A stretch of DNA of 64,000 nt, taken from Serratia marcescens. Its GTDB lineage: Bacteria; Pseudomonadota; Gammaproteobacteria; Enterobacterales; Enterobacteriaceae. The position numbers were made by a program, and so were the translations under genes. Shown one piece after another: positions 35,484 through 44,760 of this stretch. Numbering within the stretch: the first letter of the stretch is position 1; each line of letters opens with the position of its first letter. The DNA is taken from assembly GCF_006715005.1 (NCBI RefSeq), contig NZ_VFMJ01000001.1, positions 3,906,001 through 3,970,000 of the forward strand. The letters are read 5' to 3'. The notes beneath the pieces are model-generated. The model was not told the DNA's origin, ran no database searches, and worked only from the letters and a program-made list of their open reading frames with translations.

Positions 35484-36449
35484 ATGCCTTTAGATTTAAG
35501 TAACACTTTAGTTATTGGCATCAGCGCAACTGCGCTTTTCGACATGAGCGAATCCGACCGCATGTTTCGCGAAACGTATGCAACCGATCCTGACAGTGCT
35601 ATTGAAAAGTATCGAGCCTACATGCTGGAACACGAAAACCAGCCTTTACAGCCCGGAACAGGTTATCCCTTAGTCAAAGCGCTTCTGGGTCTGAACCGGT
35701 ACCGCCAGCCGGATGATAAATCGCCGCTGGTTGAGGTTGTTGTGATGTCGCGTAACAGCCCTGATACAGGTATCCGCGTTCTGAATACAATTCGTCATGA
35801 CAAACTCGATATCACTCGCTCTGCTTTTACAGCAGGCGAAACCGTTGCCGATTATCTTGATGCCTTTGATGTCGATTTGTTTTTAACGACCAACGTCGAG
35901 GACGCGCAAAAGGTTATTGATTCTCGATTCTGCGCCGCTGCAATCCTCAAAGATCCTCCCTCCGACGCCTCCGATATCCCGGAAGGGCAGGTACGTATCG
36001 CGTTTGATGGTGATGCCGTGCTTTTCTCTGATGAAAGTGAGTTAGTTTATAAAACTCAAGGGATGGCCGCTTTTCACGCCTTGGAGGATGCGCAGCAAGA
36101 TATCCCGATGGCTGAAGGGCCCTATGCAACTTTGCTAAAAAAAATAGCCAAGCTTCAGGAGCGACTACCGACAAGGGTTGAGTATTCACCTGTCCGTATT
36201 GCACTGGTGACAGCCAGAAACAGCCCTTCGGAAATGCGCGTCATTAAAACACTGAGAAGCTGGGGGGTGTATGTCGATGAAGCTTTTTTTCTTGGCGGTG
36301 TAGAGAAAACAAAAGTTCTGAAGGCGTTTAAACCACACATTTTCTTTGACGATCAGGATGTGCATTTGATCGCGGCGGCAAAGGTTGTACCTTCTGGAAA
36401 AGTCCCTTATGCCAGCAACTCCGAACTTGCAGAACGTGAAGCATCGTAA
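35484..36449 (+). CDS. cN-I-type 5'-nucleotidase
   Basis: A 321-residue protein of the cytosolic 5'-nucleotidase I family: LVIGISATALFDMSESDRMF at the N-terminus, EVVVMSRNSPDTGIRVLNTI, the RIAFDGDAVLFSDESE motif near 171-186 (HAD-like DxD), and HIFFDDQDVHL near the C-terminus. It hydrolyses nucleoside monophosphates. It stands alone between the type I system and an HNH restriction gene; this family occurs in many bacterial mobile regions. A role in depleting nucleotides during infection is possible but is inference. Confidence 0.8.
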   Translation: MPLDLSNTLVIGISATALFDMSESDRMFRETYATDPDSAIEKYRAYMLEHENQPLQPGTGYPLVKALLGLNRYRQPDDKSPLVEVVVMSRNSPDTGIRVLNTIRHDKLDITRSAFTAGETVADYLDAFDVDLFLTTNVEDAQKVIDSRFCAAAILKDPPSDASDIPEGQVRIAFDGDAVLFSDESELVYKTQGMAAFHALEDAQQDIPMAEGPYATLLKKIAKLQERLPTRVEYSPVRIALVTARNSPSEMRVIKTLRSWGVYVDEAFFLGGVEKTKVLKAFKPHIFFDDQDVHLIAAAKVVPSGKVPYASNSELAEREAS

Positions 36450-36526
36450 TTATCGCTGACAAACCATTTAGTCATCAAGGCTGAATGGTTTGTATGCCAC
36501 AGCCAAAATAACACCCCTACCCCAGA

Positions 36527-37402
36527 TCAATACTCTCCTCTGAACACCTCTTTCCTGTGCCATTCCACAAACTGCTCGCCCGGATAATTTTCTTTAACCG
36601 GTGGCAACGCAATCGCCTTTCCCGCAAAATCCCAGAACAGCCGCTGTACCACCCCACCACCATTTACCGCGCCGGAAACCATCACACGCATATTTTCATC
36701 CAAACCAATCGAACCACGATCAAACGCTTTATGATGGATTGCGCACAATGCCAGGCCATTAGGTACTTCACAAGGCCCATGGTGCTGCTTCCATCTGATA
36801 TGGGCAGCTTCCAGAGCAATCGGCGCATTATCGTGGCGCATGTTAAAGCCGCAGATAGTGCACTGATAATTGTAAGCACGTAGCACCATCTGGCGGAACT
36901 TCGGGTCGCGTTGACGGAGAGAGGTGCGAATATCAAAACCCATTTCGTCAGCGATGTCTTCCTGAATACTCGCCGGGAAATGCGCCTCCAGAAGCTGCTG
37001 CGCCAGTGTATCAATTAACCTATGGTTTTTTGCCACCAACGCAAAATTATCGGCATCAAATCCACCCGCGACATTATATTCGATGAGTTCACGTCGGGGA
37101 GGCTGGCGGCTACCATTGGTTGAGCACAGTTCCGCGTTTTGTAGTTCCCAGAAGCCATCGCCCTTCAGACGCCAGAACGGCATGTCCGGGCGCTGGTCAC
37201 GACGCTGCGGTCCATAACGTTCCAGGAGATCCAACAGGGGCTCGTAGATTTCAGAGCCATAGTTAAACAGGCGCTCATGATCCTGCCGATAGTGTGAGAG
37301 GACGTGCAGCAGCAATAAAGGCTTATGTGGCGCACGCTGTTCGCCTTTGCGCCAGATAGTGATATTTGATATCGCTTTCTTTAGGGTTTTGTCAGAGGTC
37401 AT
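36527..37402 (-). CDS. SBD-HNH endonuclease, predicted to cut phosphorothioated DNA
   Basis: A 291-residue type IV restriction enzyme. The N-terminal sulfur-binding domain (about 8-120) shows RAPHKPLLLLHVLSHY, a FGP-like RYGPQRR and MPFWRLKGDGFWEL; these mark the SBD of ScoMcrA-like enzymes that recognise phosphorothioate-modified DNA. The C-terminal HNH domain has C181/C184, EAAHIRWKQHHGP (His201), and CAIHHKAFDRG. The start is the ATG ending at 37402. It faces the 5'-nucleotidase convergently. Target modification is inferred from domain type. Confidence 0.82.
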   Translation of the reverse strand: MTSDKTLKKAISNITIWRKGEQRAPHKPLLLLHVLSHYRQDHERLFNYGSEIYEPLLDLLERYGPQRRDQRPDMPFWRLKGDGFWELQNAELCSTNGSRQPPRRELIEYNVAGGFDADNFALVAKNHRLIDTLAQQLLEAHFPASIQEDIADEMGFDIRTSLRQRDPKFRQMVLRAYNYQCTICGFNMRHDNAPIALEAAHIRWKQHHGPCEVPNGLALCAIHHKAFDRGSIGLDENMRVMVSGAVNGGGVVQRLFWDFAGKAIALPPVKENYPGEQFVEWHRKEVFRGEY

Positions 37403-37474
37403 TGCATTGAAGAATCCATGAGCACATGTTTGCGATGATGCTCGCAACTATATGTACATTCAAGGCATTATGAA

Positions 37475-37870
37475 AGCGGCACCAGATGAGGTGTACGAAT
37501 TTTTGATCCCGGTGAGAATGTCTCACGCCAAATATAGGCTCTCGTTCAGAAGGGGTCATCCACATTGACGTTTCAAAATCTATCCCTGACCAGCGAGCCA
37601 AACGCAGCTCACTGGAACGAATAAAGATAAGTAGAGTGAGTTACGCAGCCCAGCGGTAAGTGGTCTACCAGTATAACCATTTATTTTCTTTAATAACTCA
37701 GGGATGTACTTTAGCTCCAAAGCCGAACGACATTGTCTATTTCCAGAAGCAACTGCCCCTATCCTCTTCTGCGCAGGATTATAATCAACCAGTCCGCTCT
37801 GCACTATATAACGCATAATAGCTGTGGCACGCTGTTGAAGCCAGGCTGCAACTTCAAGACGTTCAGACAT
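37475..37870 (-). pseudogene. P4-type tyrosine integrase remnant
   Basis: A fragment of a P4-family integrase covering the core-binding domain and the start of the catalytic domain. One frame gives RATAIMRYIVQSGLVDYNPA, AVASGNRQCRSALELKYIPE and YTGRPLT; after a frameshift near 37620 another gives ARWSGIDFE...PSEREPIFGVRHSHR. The N-terminus and the catalytic C-terminus (R-H-R-Y) are missing. It lies at the 3' side of tRNA-Leu, the normal place for such an integrase, and marks a degraded integrative element. Confidence 0.8.
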
Positions 37871-38059
37871 TTCTATGGCCTTATACAGACTTTGATCTCT
37901 GTTAACGCCTGCTTATGTCCCCCGTTGGTACAAACATTATCGAACCGGGATATGCCTCCAGTTGTACCCGCACCAGTAAGTTGATGCAGATTGAGTCAGA
38001 ATTGAGTTAGGTTGAGTGAAAAGGCGAGGAAAGCCTTGCAGATACTGGATTCCAGGCAC

Positions 38060-38082
38060 AAAAAAACCACCTTTCGGTGGCT
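38060..38082 (-). terminator. terminator after tRNA-Leu
   Basis: On the minus strand, GCCACC-GAAA-GGTGG followed by seven T; a tight tetraloop hairpin about 20 bases past the tRNA 3' end. Confidence 0.85.
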
Positions 38083-38103
38083 TCTTGTTCGCGCGGTACT
38101 TAA

Positions 38104-38190
38104 TGGTGCCGAAGGCCGGACTCGAACCGGCACGTATCTCTACGGTTGATTTTGAATCAACTGCGTCTACCGATTTCGCCACTTCGGCAC
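38104..38190 (-). tRNA. leuX: tRNA-Leu (anticodon CAA)
   Basis: An 87-base class II tRNA read on the minus strand: GTGCCGAAG acceptor start, D-arm GTGGCGAAATCGGTAGAC, anticodon stem GTTGA/TCAAC with loop TTCAAAA (anticodon CAA), a variable arm, GGTTCGAGTCC T-arm, and encoded CCA. In E. coli leuX is a hotspot for P4-type integrases and genomic islands, and the integrase remnant beside it supports that here. Confidence 0.95.
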
Positions 38191-38216
38191 TGAAGTAGTA
38201 TGCGGAAAACGGGTGA

Positions 38217-38244
38217 ATTATACCTTCCCGCGACCAGCACGCAA
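38217..38244 (-). promoter_or_regulatory. promoter of tRNA-Leu
   Basis: On the minus strand, TTGCGT (38244-38239) and TATAAT (38222-38217) are separated by 16 bases, 27 bases before the mature tRNA. Confidence 0.75.
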
Positions 38245-38913
38245 CACTTATCCGTTGTTCAATGAGTTAAGTGTCGAAAAAACCGCCGCAGCGCGCGTTT
38301 ATCCGACCCACCTTTCCGCTGTGCACCCTTCACAACCACGTTGATGATGAGCATCAGGCTATTGCAGAGAGCATCGGGAGCTCCGTCACCACACTCAAGC
38401 GATACCGTCCGATTCCAGGTTCCACGCTTCATAGAACAATGATGGCTCATGTGCCGAACGTCACTCCCTCCCACTAGCCAGAACCACTCGCCCAGCTAGC
38501 GAAACAGGTTCAGAAACCCGTCAAGCTGAAGGTCACACCCGCCCCCCCCCATCCCCACTGTCTCACACAGCCCCTATCAAAAATCAAATAATCCCCAGCC
38601 GCAATGGCAATGCTGCAAATAATTGCGTACCCATGTGTCAGCCAATAAAGAATGAGGTTGCGCAACATTTCGAGAACACTATTTTTTCATTGATGAATAT
38701 CAGGCAGGAAATAAAAAAATCGGAATGGCGCTCTCAAAGGCGAAAGAGTAATTCTATTAGATGGTTTTTATCTTAAATCACCATAAAATAGCGTACAGAC
38801 CTAACAAAATGGCTAGTTAATGCCTAAAAAGCAGCTGAGATCGCTTGCCTCTGCGGAGTTAATAGCTTTAAGATGAGGTAAGAAAATTTTCCCTGGTGTT
38901 GGCCAATATTGGC
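38245..38913. other. gene-poor stretch beside leuX
   Basis: About 670 bases with only short, unsupported frames. Contains a C-rich run near 38541 and AT-rich sequence after 38600. No protein with recognisable features; likely decayed island material or promoter/sRNA sequence feeding the terminator at 38914. Confidence 0.5.
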
Positions 38914-38944
38914 AACCTGGCCCTACGCGGTCAGGTTTTTTTTT
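38914..38944 (+). terminator. orphan intrinsic terminator, possible sRNA end
   Basis: AACCTG-G-CC and GG-T-CAGGTT form a stem around CTACGC, followed by a run of nine or more T. No plus-strand protein gene ends here, so it may terminate a small RNA transcribed through 38800-38940. Confidence 0.55.
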
Positions 38945-39258
38945 GTATTTTTATCAAAAAATTACCGGGAAAGTGTATCGCCTTACGGGGTGAGAAACCA
39001 GTTAGACTAAAGTACAGTCCCTTACTAGACCTTTATCAGTTCAAGCTGGTGATTATTTCAAAGCACAGAGGTCGGGACCCGCACTTTATTACGTCCTTCA
39101 CTTGAAGCGCCATGCGGCCCAATCAATACCGATTAACGTCCGTCATTTCCTGAATCGAAAGACGCTGTTCTCTAGCCGATATTTTCTCCCTTTAGACGTA
39201 TCCCGCTGATGAGTTCTGCGCAGTCGTTGCCTCAGTATTCCACGGGCTAGCTAGCCCG
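38945..39258. other. intergenic region downstream of the LuxR gene
   Basis: About 315 bases with nothing convincing. A palindrome GGCTAGCTAGCC near 39245-39256 lies just after the LuxR stop and could be part of a minus-strand terminator, without a clear U-run. Confidence 0.4.
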
Positions 39259-39975
39259 TCACTCCACCGGCTTAATCAGCCGCAGCTCCATCCCCAGGCG
39301 CACGGCATGTCGGGCATTCGTGACCCCCAACTTTTTGACGACGTTGGACATATGAAACTTGATGGTGCCGGTCTTTATGCCCAGGATCATCGCCGTTTCC
39401 TGGTAGGTTTTACCCACGCTGGCCCAATAGAGGATCTCGTTTTCCCTGTCGGTAAAGCGGGCGTTACGCTCCAGCGCTGCGGCGTTTTTTGCTGACAGTG
39501 GGGACAGCGCCAGATAGGACTCATGGATTGAGGCCAGCAATACCGAAATATCGCCTTTACGATCGGTGAGCGCCTGGATGGCTTCTGCTCTCTGCTCAAG
39601 GTTGAAGGCAAAGGAAAGCGTGACGAGATTGTCGTTGTAATCGTGCAGCACGAAGGTATAGCCGTGCGTTACGCCAAACTCGCGGGCCTGTTCGAACAGT
39701 TCGGGAAAGTGCAGCCCCGCGTCGGCCATGATTTGCTCGTCCCAGGCGAACGGGGTCAGGCGGTTGCGGGCGGTAAGCACCACCGGATCAATGTACTGCA
39801 ATCCCTGCTCTTGATACTTTTTTACCCATTCACTCGGGTAGTTGGTGACGCCAAAGATGCAGGCAATGTCTTTTTTGGATAACACCACATACGCCCACAG
39901 AAGATCGCCCAACTCTCCTAGTGCCGCTTCCAGGCGCTTGCCGATGATATTGCTGAGATTATATTCGTCTTCCAT
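39259..39975 (-). CDS. LuxR-family quorum-sensing regulator without adjacent synthase
   Basis: A 238-residue regulator. The autoinducer-binding domain keeps the invariant residues with the usual spacing: Trp50, Tyr54, Asp63, Pro64 and Trp78 (equivalent to W57, Y61, D70, P71, W85 of TraR). The C-terminal LuxR helix-turn-helix (about 170-235) has RFTDRENEILYWASVGKTY and TGTIKFHMSNVVKKL. A GGAGGG ribosome-binding site supports the ATG ending at 39975. No luxI-type gene is present in the window, so it is a solo or responds to a synthase encoded elsewhere. Confidence 0.88.
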   Translation of the reverse strand: MEDEYNLSNIIGKRLEAALGELGDLLWAYVVLSKKDIACIFGVTNYPSEWVKKYQEQGLQYIDPVVLTARNRLTPFAWDEQIMADAGLHFPELFEQAREFGVTHGYTFVLHDYNDNLVTLSFAFNLEQRAEAIQALTDRKGDISVLLASIHESYLALSPLSAKNAAALERNARFTDRENEILYWASVGKTYQETAMILGIKTGTIKFHMSNVVKKLGVTNARHAVRLGMELRLIKPVE

Positions 39976-40108
39976 TGGCTGCCCTCCCTCTCCCTGCATT
40001 GCCGCTGAAGTGACTATAGCACGACAAAAACCGCGGGCGGGGGGATGCCGCACCCACAAAAAAGGCGCGGCCCCGCGGCCACGCCTTTCTTCACTACCGA
40101 TCGCCCCG

Positions 40109-41179
40109 CTACTTGCGTTTGAGCAGCATATACACGCTGATCAGCAGGAACAGCATGCTCGGCAGCAGTGCGCCCAGCACCGGCGGCATGCTGTAGACCA
40201 TGCTCAGCGGACCGAAGATCTGATCCAGCACGTAGAACAGGAAGCCGAAGCTGATGCCGGTCACCACGCGGATACCCATCGGCACGCTGCGCAGCGGGCC
40301 GAAGATGAACGACAGCGCCATCAGCATCATCACCGCCACCGACAGCGGCGAGAAGATTTTGCTCCACATGTTGAGCTGGTAACGGTTGGATTCCTGGCCG
40401 CTCTGCTTCAGGTACTTCACGTAGTTGTGCAGCCCGCTGATGGAGAGCGAATCCGGATCCAGCGCCACCACGCCCAGCTTGTCCGGGGTCAGGTTGGTTT
40501 TCCATTCGCCGGTCAGCGTCTGGGTGCCGGTTACCTGTTTCGGGTTGGTCAGATCCGAGGTGTCCACCTGCGAAAGCTGCCACAGGCCGTTCTCGAAGCT
40601 GGCGGTAGCGGCATAGCGCACCGTCTCCAGGCGACGTTGGTCGTTGAAGTGGTAGATGTTCACGCCGGAGAGTTCTTTATCGCCGGAGACGCGCTCGATG
40701 TAGATGAAGTCGTTGCCGTCCTTCGCCCACAGCCCGCTCTTGGTGGAGAGCAGCGAGCCGCCGTACATCTGCTGGGCGCGGTAGTTACGCGCCATCTGCT
40801 CGCCCTGCGGCGCCACCCATTCGCCGATCGCCATGGTCAGCAGCACCAGCGGAATGGCGGTTTTCATCACCGAGCCGGCGATCTGCAGGCGGGTGAAGCC
40901 GGAAGCCTGCATCACCACCAGTTCGCTGCGCGTCGCCAGCTGGCCCAGGCCGAGCAGCGCGCCAAGCAGCGCCGCCATCGGGAAGAAGATCTCGATGTCT
41001 TTCGGCACGCTCAGCAGGGTGTACATGCCGGCGCTCAGCGCGGTGTATTCGCCCTGGCCGACCTTGCGCAGCTGATCGACGAACTTGATGATGCCGGACA
41101 GCGACACCAGCATGAACAGCGTCATGATGATGGTGTTGAAAATCGTTTTGCCGATATACCGGTCTAATACGCCAAACAT
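40109..41179 (-). CDS. lptG: LPS export ABC permease LptG
   Basis: A 356-residue inner-membrane subunit of the LptB2FG transporter that extracts LPS for the periplasmic bridge. N-terminal FGVLDRYIGKTIFNTIIM, two clusters of three membrane helices and a periplasmic beta-jellyroll domain between them (about 130-265). The start ATG (ending 41179) overlaps the lptF stop (TGATG), indicating translational coupling. Confidence 0.93.
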   Translation of the reverse strand: MFGVLDRYIGKTIFNTIIMTLFMLVSLSGIIKFVDQLRKVGQGEYTALSAGMYTLLSVPKDIEIFFPMAALLGALLGLGQLATRSELVVMQASGFTRLQIAGSVMKTAIPLVLLTMAIGEWVAPQGEQMARNYRAQQMYGGSLLSTKSGLWAKDGNDFIYIERVSGDKELSGVNIYHFNDQRRLETVRYAATASFENGLWQLSQVDTSDLTNPKQVTGTQTLTGEWKTNLTPDKLGVVALDPDSLSISGLHNYVKYLKQSGQESNRYQLNMWSKIFSPLSVAVMMLMALSFIFGPLRSVPMGIRVVTGISFGFLFYVLDQIFGPLSMVYSMPPVLGALLPSMLFLLISVYMLLKRK

Positions 41180-42273
41180 CAGGCCGCTCCTCTCAGGCGT
41201 GCGCGCAGCTTGCGCATCGGCACGGTATCCCACAGGTTCAGCGCCAGCGCGATCGCCAAGTAAACGCCGTTAACCAGCCACAGCCACAGCATCGGATCCA
41301 GCTTGCCCTTGCCGGCGTTGGAGCGCAGCGAGGTCTGCAGCAGGAAGAAGATCAGATACAGCAGGATGGCCGGCAGCATGCTCAGCACGCGGCCCTGGCG
41401 CGGGTTTACCACGCTGAGCGGCACCACCAGCAGCGCCATCAGCGCCACCGACACCACCAGCGTCAGGCGCCAGTGCAGCTCGGCGCGCGCGTCAGGATCG
41501 TCGGATTCCCACAGCGTCTGCATCGACATCTGTTCGGATTCCGTGTTGTCCGCCACCACGGTGCGGTGGCCAATCACCGCCTTGTAGTCAGTGAAGTCGG
41601 TAATGCGGAAGTCGCGCAGCAGCGCGGTGCCTTCAAAGCGGGTGCCCTTGTCGAGCGTCACCACCTGTGAGCCGTCTTTCTGCTGCACGATGTTGCCGTG
41701 CTCGGCCACCACCACCGACGGGCGTTGGTTGCCGTTCGGCCGCAGCTGCGCCAGGAACACGTCGTTGAAGGTGCTGCCCTTCACGTTGCCGATAAACAGC
41801 ACCGCGTTGCCGTCCTGCGAGGGTTTGAACTGCCCTTCCGCCAGCCCGGCGATGCTCGGGTTGGCCTTGGCTTCGTTCACCACCACGTCCTGATAGCGCG
41901 AGGCCCAGGGGCCGGCCCAAAACACGTTCACCGCCGCGACCGCAGAGGTGAGCAGCGCCAGGATCATGGCGGCGATAATCAGGGTGCGTTTGCCCAGCCC
42001 GCAGGCGTGCATAACGGTGATTTCGCTCTCGGTATACAACCGCCCAAGCGTCATCAGCAAGCCGAGAAACAGGCTCAAAGGCAGGATGAGCTGCGCCATT
42101 TTCGGCACGCCCAACGCGAGCAGGGAGAGTACTAAGTTTGTCGGGATATTGCCGTCCACCGCGTCGCCCAACACCCTGACCAAATTCTGACAAAAGAAGA
42201 TCAGAAGCAGGATGAACAGGATGGCGATTTGGCTCTTGAGCGTTTCCCGTACCAGATATCTTATGATGATCAC
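41179..42273 (-). CDS. lptF: LPS export ABC permease LptF
   Basis: A 364-residue partner of LptG with the same topology; sequence such as IIIRYLVRETLKSQIAILF, GLLMTLGRLYTESEITVMHACGL and TRFEGTALLRDFRITDF closely matches E. coli LptF. A GTG at 42273 is chosen because it gives the known N-terminus MIIIRYLV; upstream in-frame starts would add residues not in the family. Divergent from pepA with a 282-base shared promoter region. Confidence 0.93.
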   Translation of the reverse strand: MIIIRYLVRETLKSQIAILFILLLIFFCQNLVRVLGDAVDGNIPTNLVLSLLALGVPKMAQLILPLSLFLGLLMTLGRLYTESEITVMHACGLGKRTLIIAAMILALLTSAVAAVNVFWAGPWASRYQDVVVNEAKANPSIAGLAEGQFKPSQDGNAVLFIGNVKGSTFNDVFLAQLRPNGNQRPSVVVAEHGNIVQQKDGSQVVTLDKGTRFEGTALLRDFRITDFTDYKAVIGHRTVVADNTESEQMSMQTLWESDDPDARAELHWRLTLVVSVALMALLVVPLSVVNPRQGRVLSMLPAILLYLIFFLLQTSLRSNAGKGKLDPMLWLWLVNGVYLAIALALNLWDTVPMRKLRARLRGAA

Positions 42274-42540
42274 GCTTATTACGCCTGTGAAAACTTGTCT
42301 TTTTGCAGGAAAATCGATAATTTCATCGTTAATCCGCCATTTATTCTCATCATATGGCAACCTTCACAGCTAAAATAGTATTACAACATCAAGCCGTTTG
42401 GGTGTCCTATAGGAACTTGCTTATAGTCGCCAAAACAGAGCAATTTATGCCGTTCAGGTTAACATAATCCGTTAACTCAAATGGCAGGAGATCGTTACGG
42501 AGTCGGTTATTCTAGCCGTAGCGTCCGCCTTTGTCTTTAA

Positions 42541-44067
<1,527 letters not shown>

Positions 44068-44068
44068 A

Positions 44069-44193
44069 TACCCTTCATCTTTCAAGCCGCAGCGTTGTTG
44101 GCCGCATTCGTTCACCCCAGTCACTGACTTGATGTCAGCTCCTGGGGATGAACGAACTTGCCGCCTAGCTGCAACTTGAAATCTATTGGGTAT
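44069..44193. repeat. ERIC repeat, copy 2 (inverted)
   Basis: An imperfect palindrome of about 125 bases with ATACCC / GGGTAT ends and the inverted ERIC core CACCCCAGTCACTGACTTGA...CTCCTGGGG. Directly follows pepA and probably acts as part of its 3' hairpin. Confidence 0.88.
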
Positions 44194-44243
44194 ATAATCC
44201 TCTCAGCAGCGAAGGGGTAGAGTTATCTGCTCCGTTCCCAAAA

Positions 44244-44277
44244 AGGGCGCAACCTACATGTTGTGCCCTGTTTTTTT
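44244..44277 (+). terminator. intrinsic terminator between pepA and holC
   Basis: AGGGCGCAAC and GTTGTGCCCT form a 10-bp stem (one G-U) around CTACAT, followed by seven T. It sits about 22 bases before holC, so it could act as an attenuator for holC-valS. Confidence 0.75.
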
Positions 44278-44298
44278 ATCGGCAGCGGTGGATCCTTA

Positions 44299-44748
44299 AT
44301 GAAACAGGCGACGTTTTATTTGCTCGACAACGCGGAACCGTCTGGTGCGCTCAGCGCCCATGAGGCCGTGGCCTGCGCCGTTGCCGCCAGCGGCTTCCGT
44401 TCCGGCAAGCGGGTGCTGATCGCCTGCGAGAGCCAGGAGCAGGCCCAGCGGCTGGACGAAGCGCTGTGGCAGCGCGAGCCGCATGAATTTGTGCCGCACA
44501 ACCTGGCCGGCGAAGGGCCGCACTACGGCGCGCCGGTGGAACTGTGCTGGCCCGGCAAGCGCGGCAACGCCCCGCGCGATCTGCTGATCGCCCTGCTGCC
44601 GCAGTTTGCCGATTTTGCTACCGCTTTCCATGAAGTGGTAGACTTCGTTCCTTACGAAGACACTCTGAAACAGTTGGCGCGCGACCGTTACAAGGCCTAT
44701 CGCAGCGTCGGCTTCCATTTGACCACGGCTACGCCGCCAACTCACTGA
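44299..44748 (+). CDS. holC: DNA polymerase III chi subunit
   Basis: A 149-residue HolC: KQATFYLLDN, FRSGKRVLIACESQEQA and EVVDFVPYEDTLKQLARDRYKAYR match the chi family. It links the clamp loader to SSB. The ATG at 44299 gives the standard N-terminus. It is directly upstream of valS (12-base gap) as in E. coli. Confidence 0.93.
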   Translation: MKQATFYLLDNAEPSGALSAHEAVACAVAASGFRSGKRVLIACESQEQAQRLDEALWQREPHEFVPHNLAGEGPHYGAPVELCWPGKRGNAPRDLLIALLPQFADFATAFHEVVDFVPYEDTLKQLARDRYKAYRSVGFHLTTATPPTH

Positions 44749-44760
44749 ATACGATAAAGA

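Noticed and set aside
38271-38477. Short open frame near leuX
   Set aside because: Overlaps another frame on the opposite strand, has no ribosome-binding site and no recognisable features.
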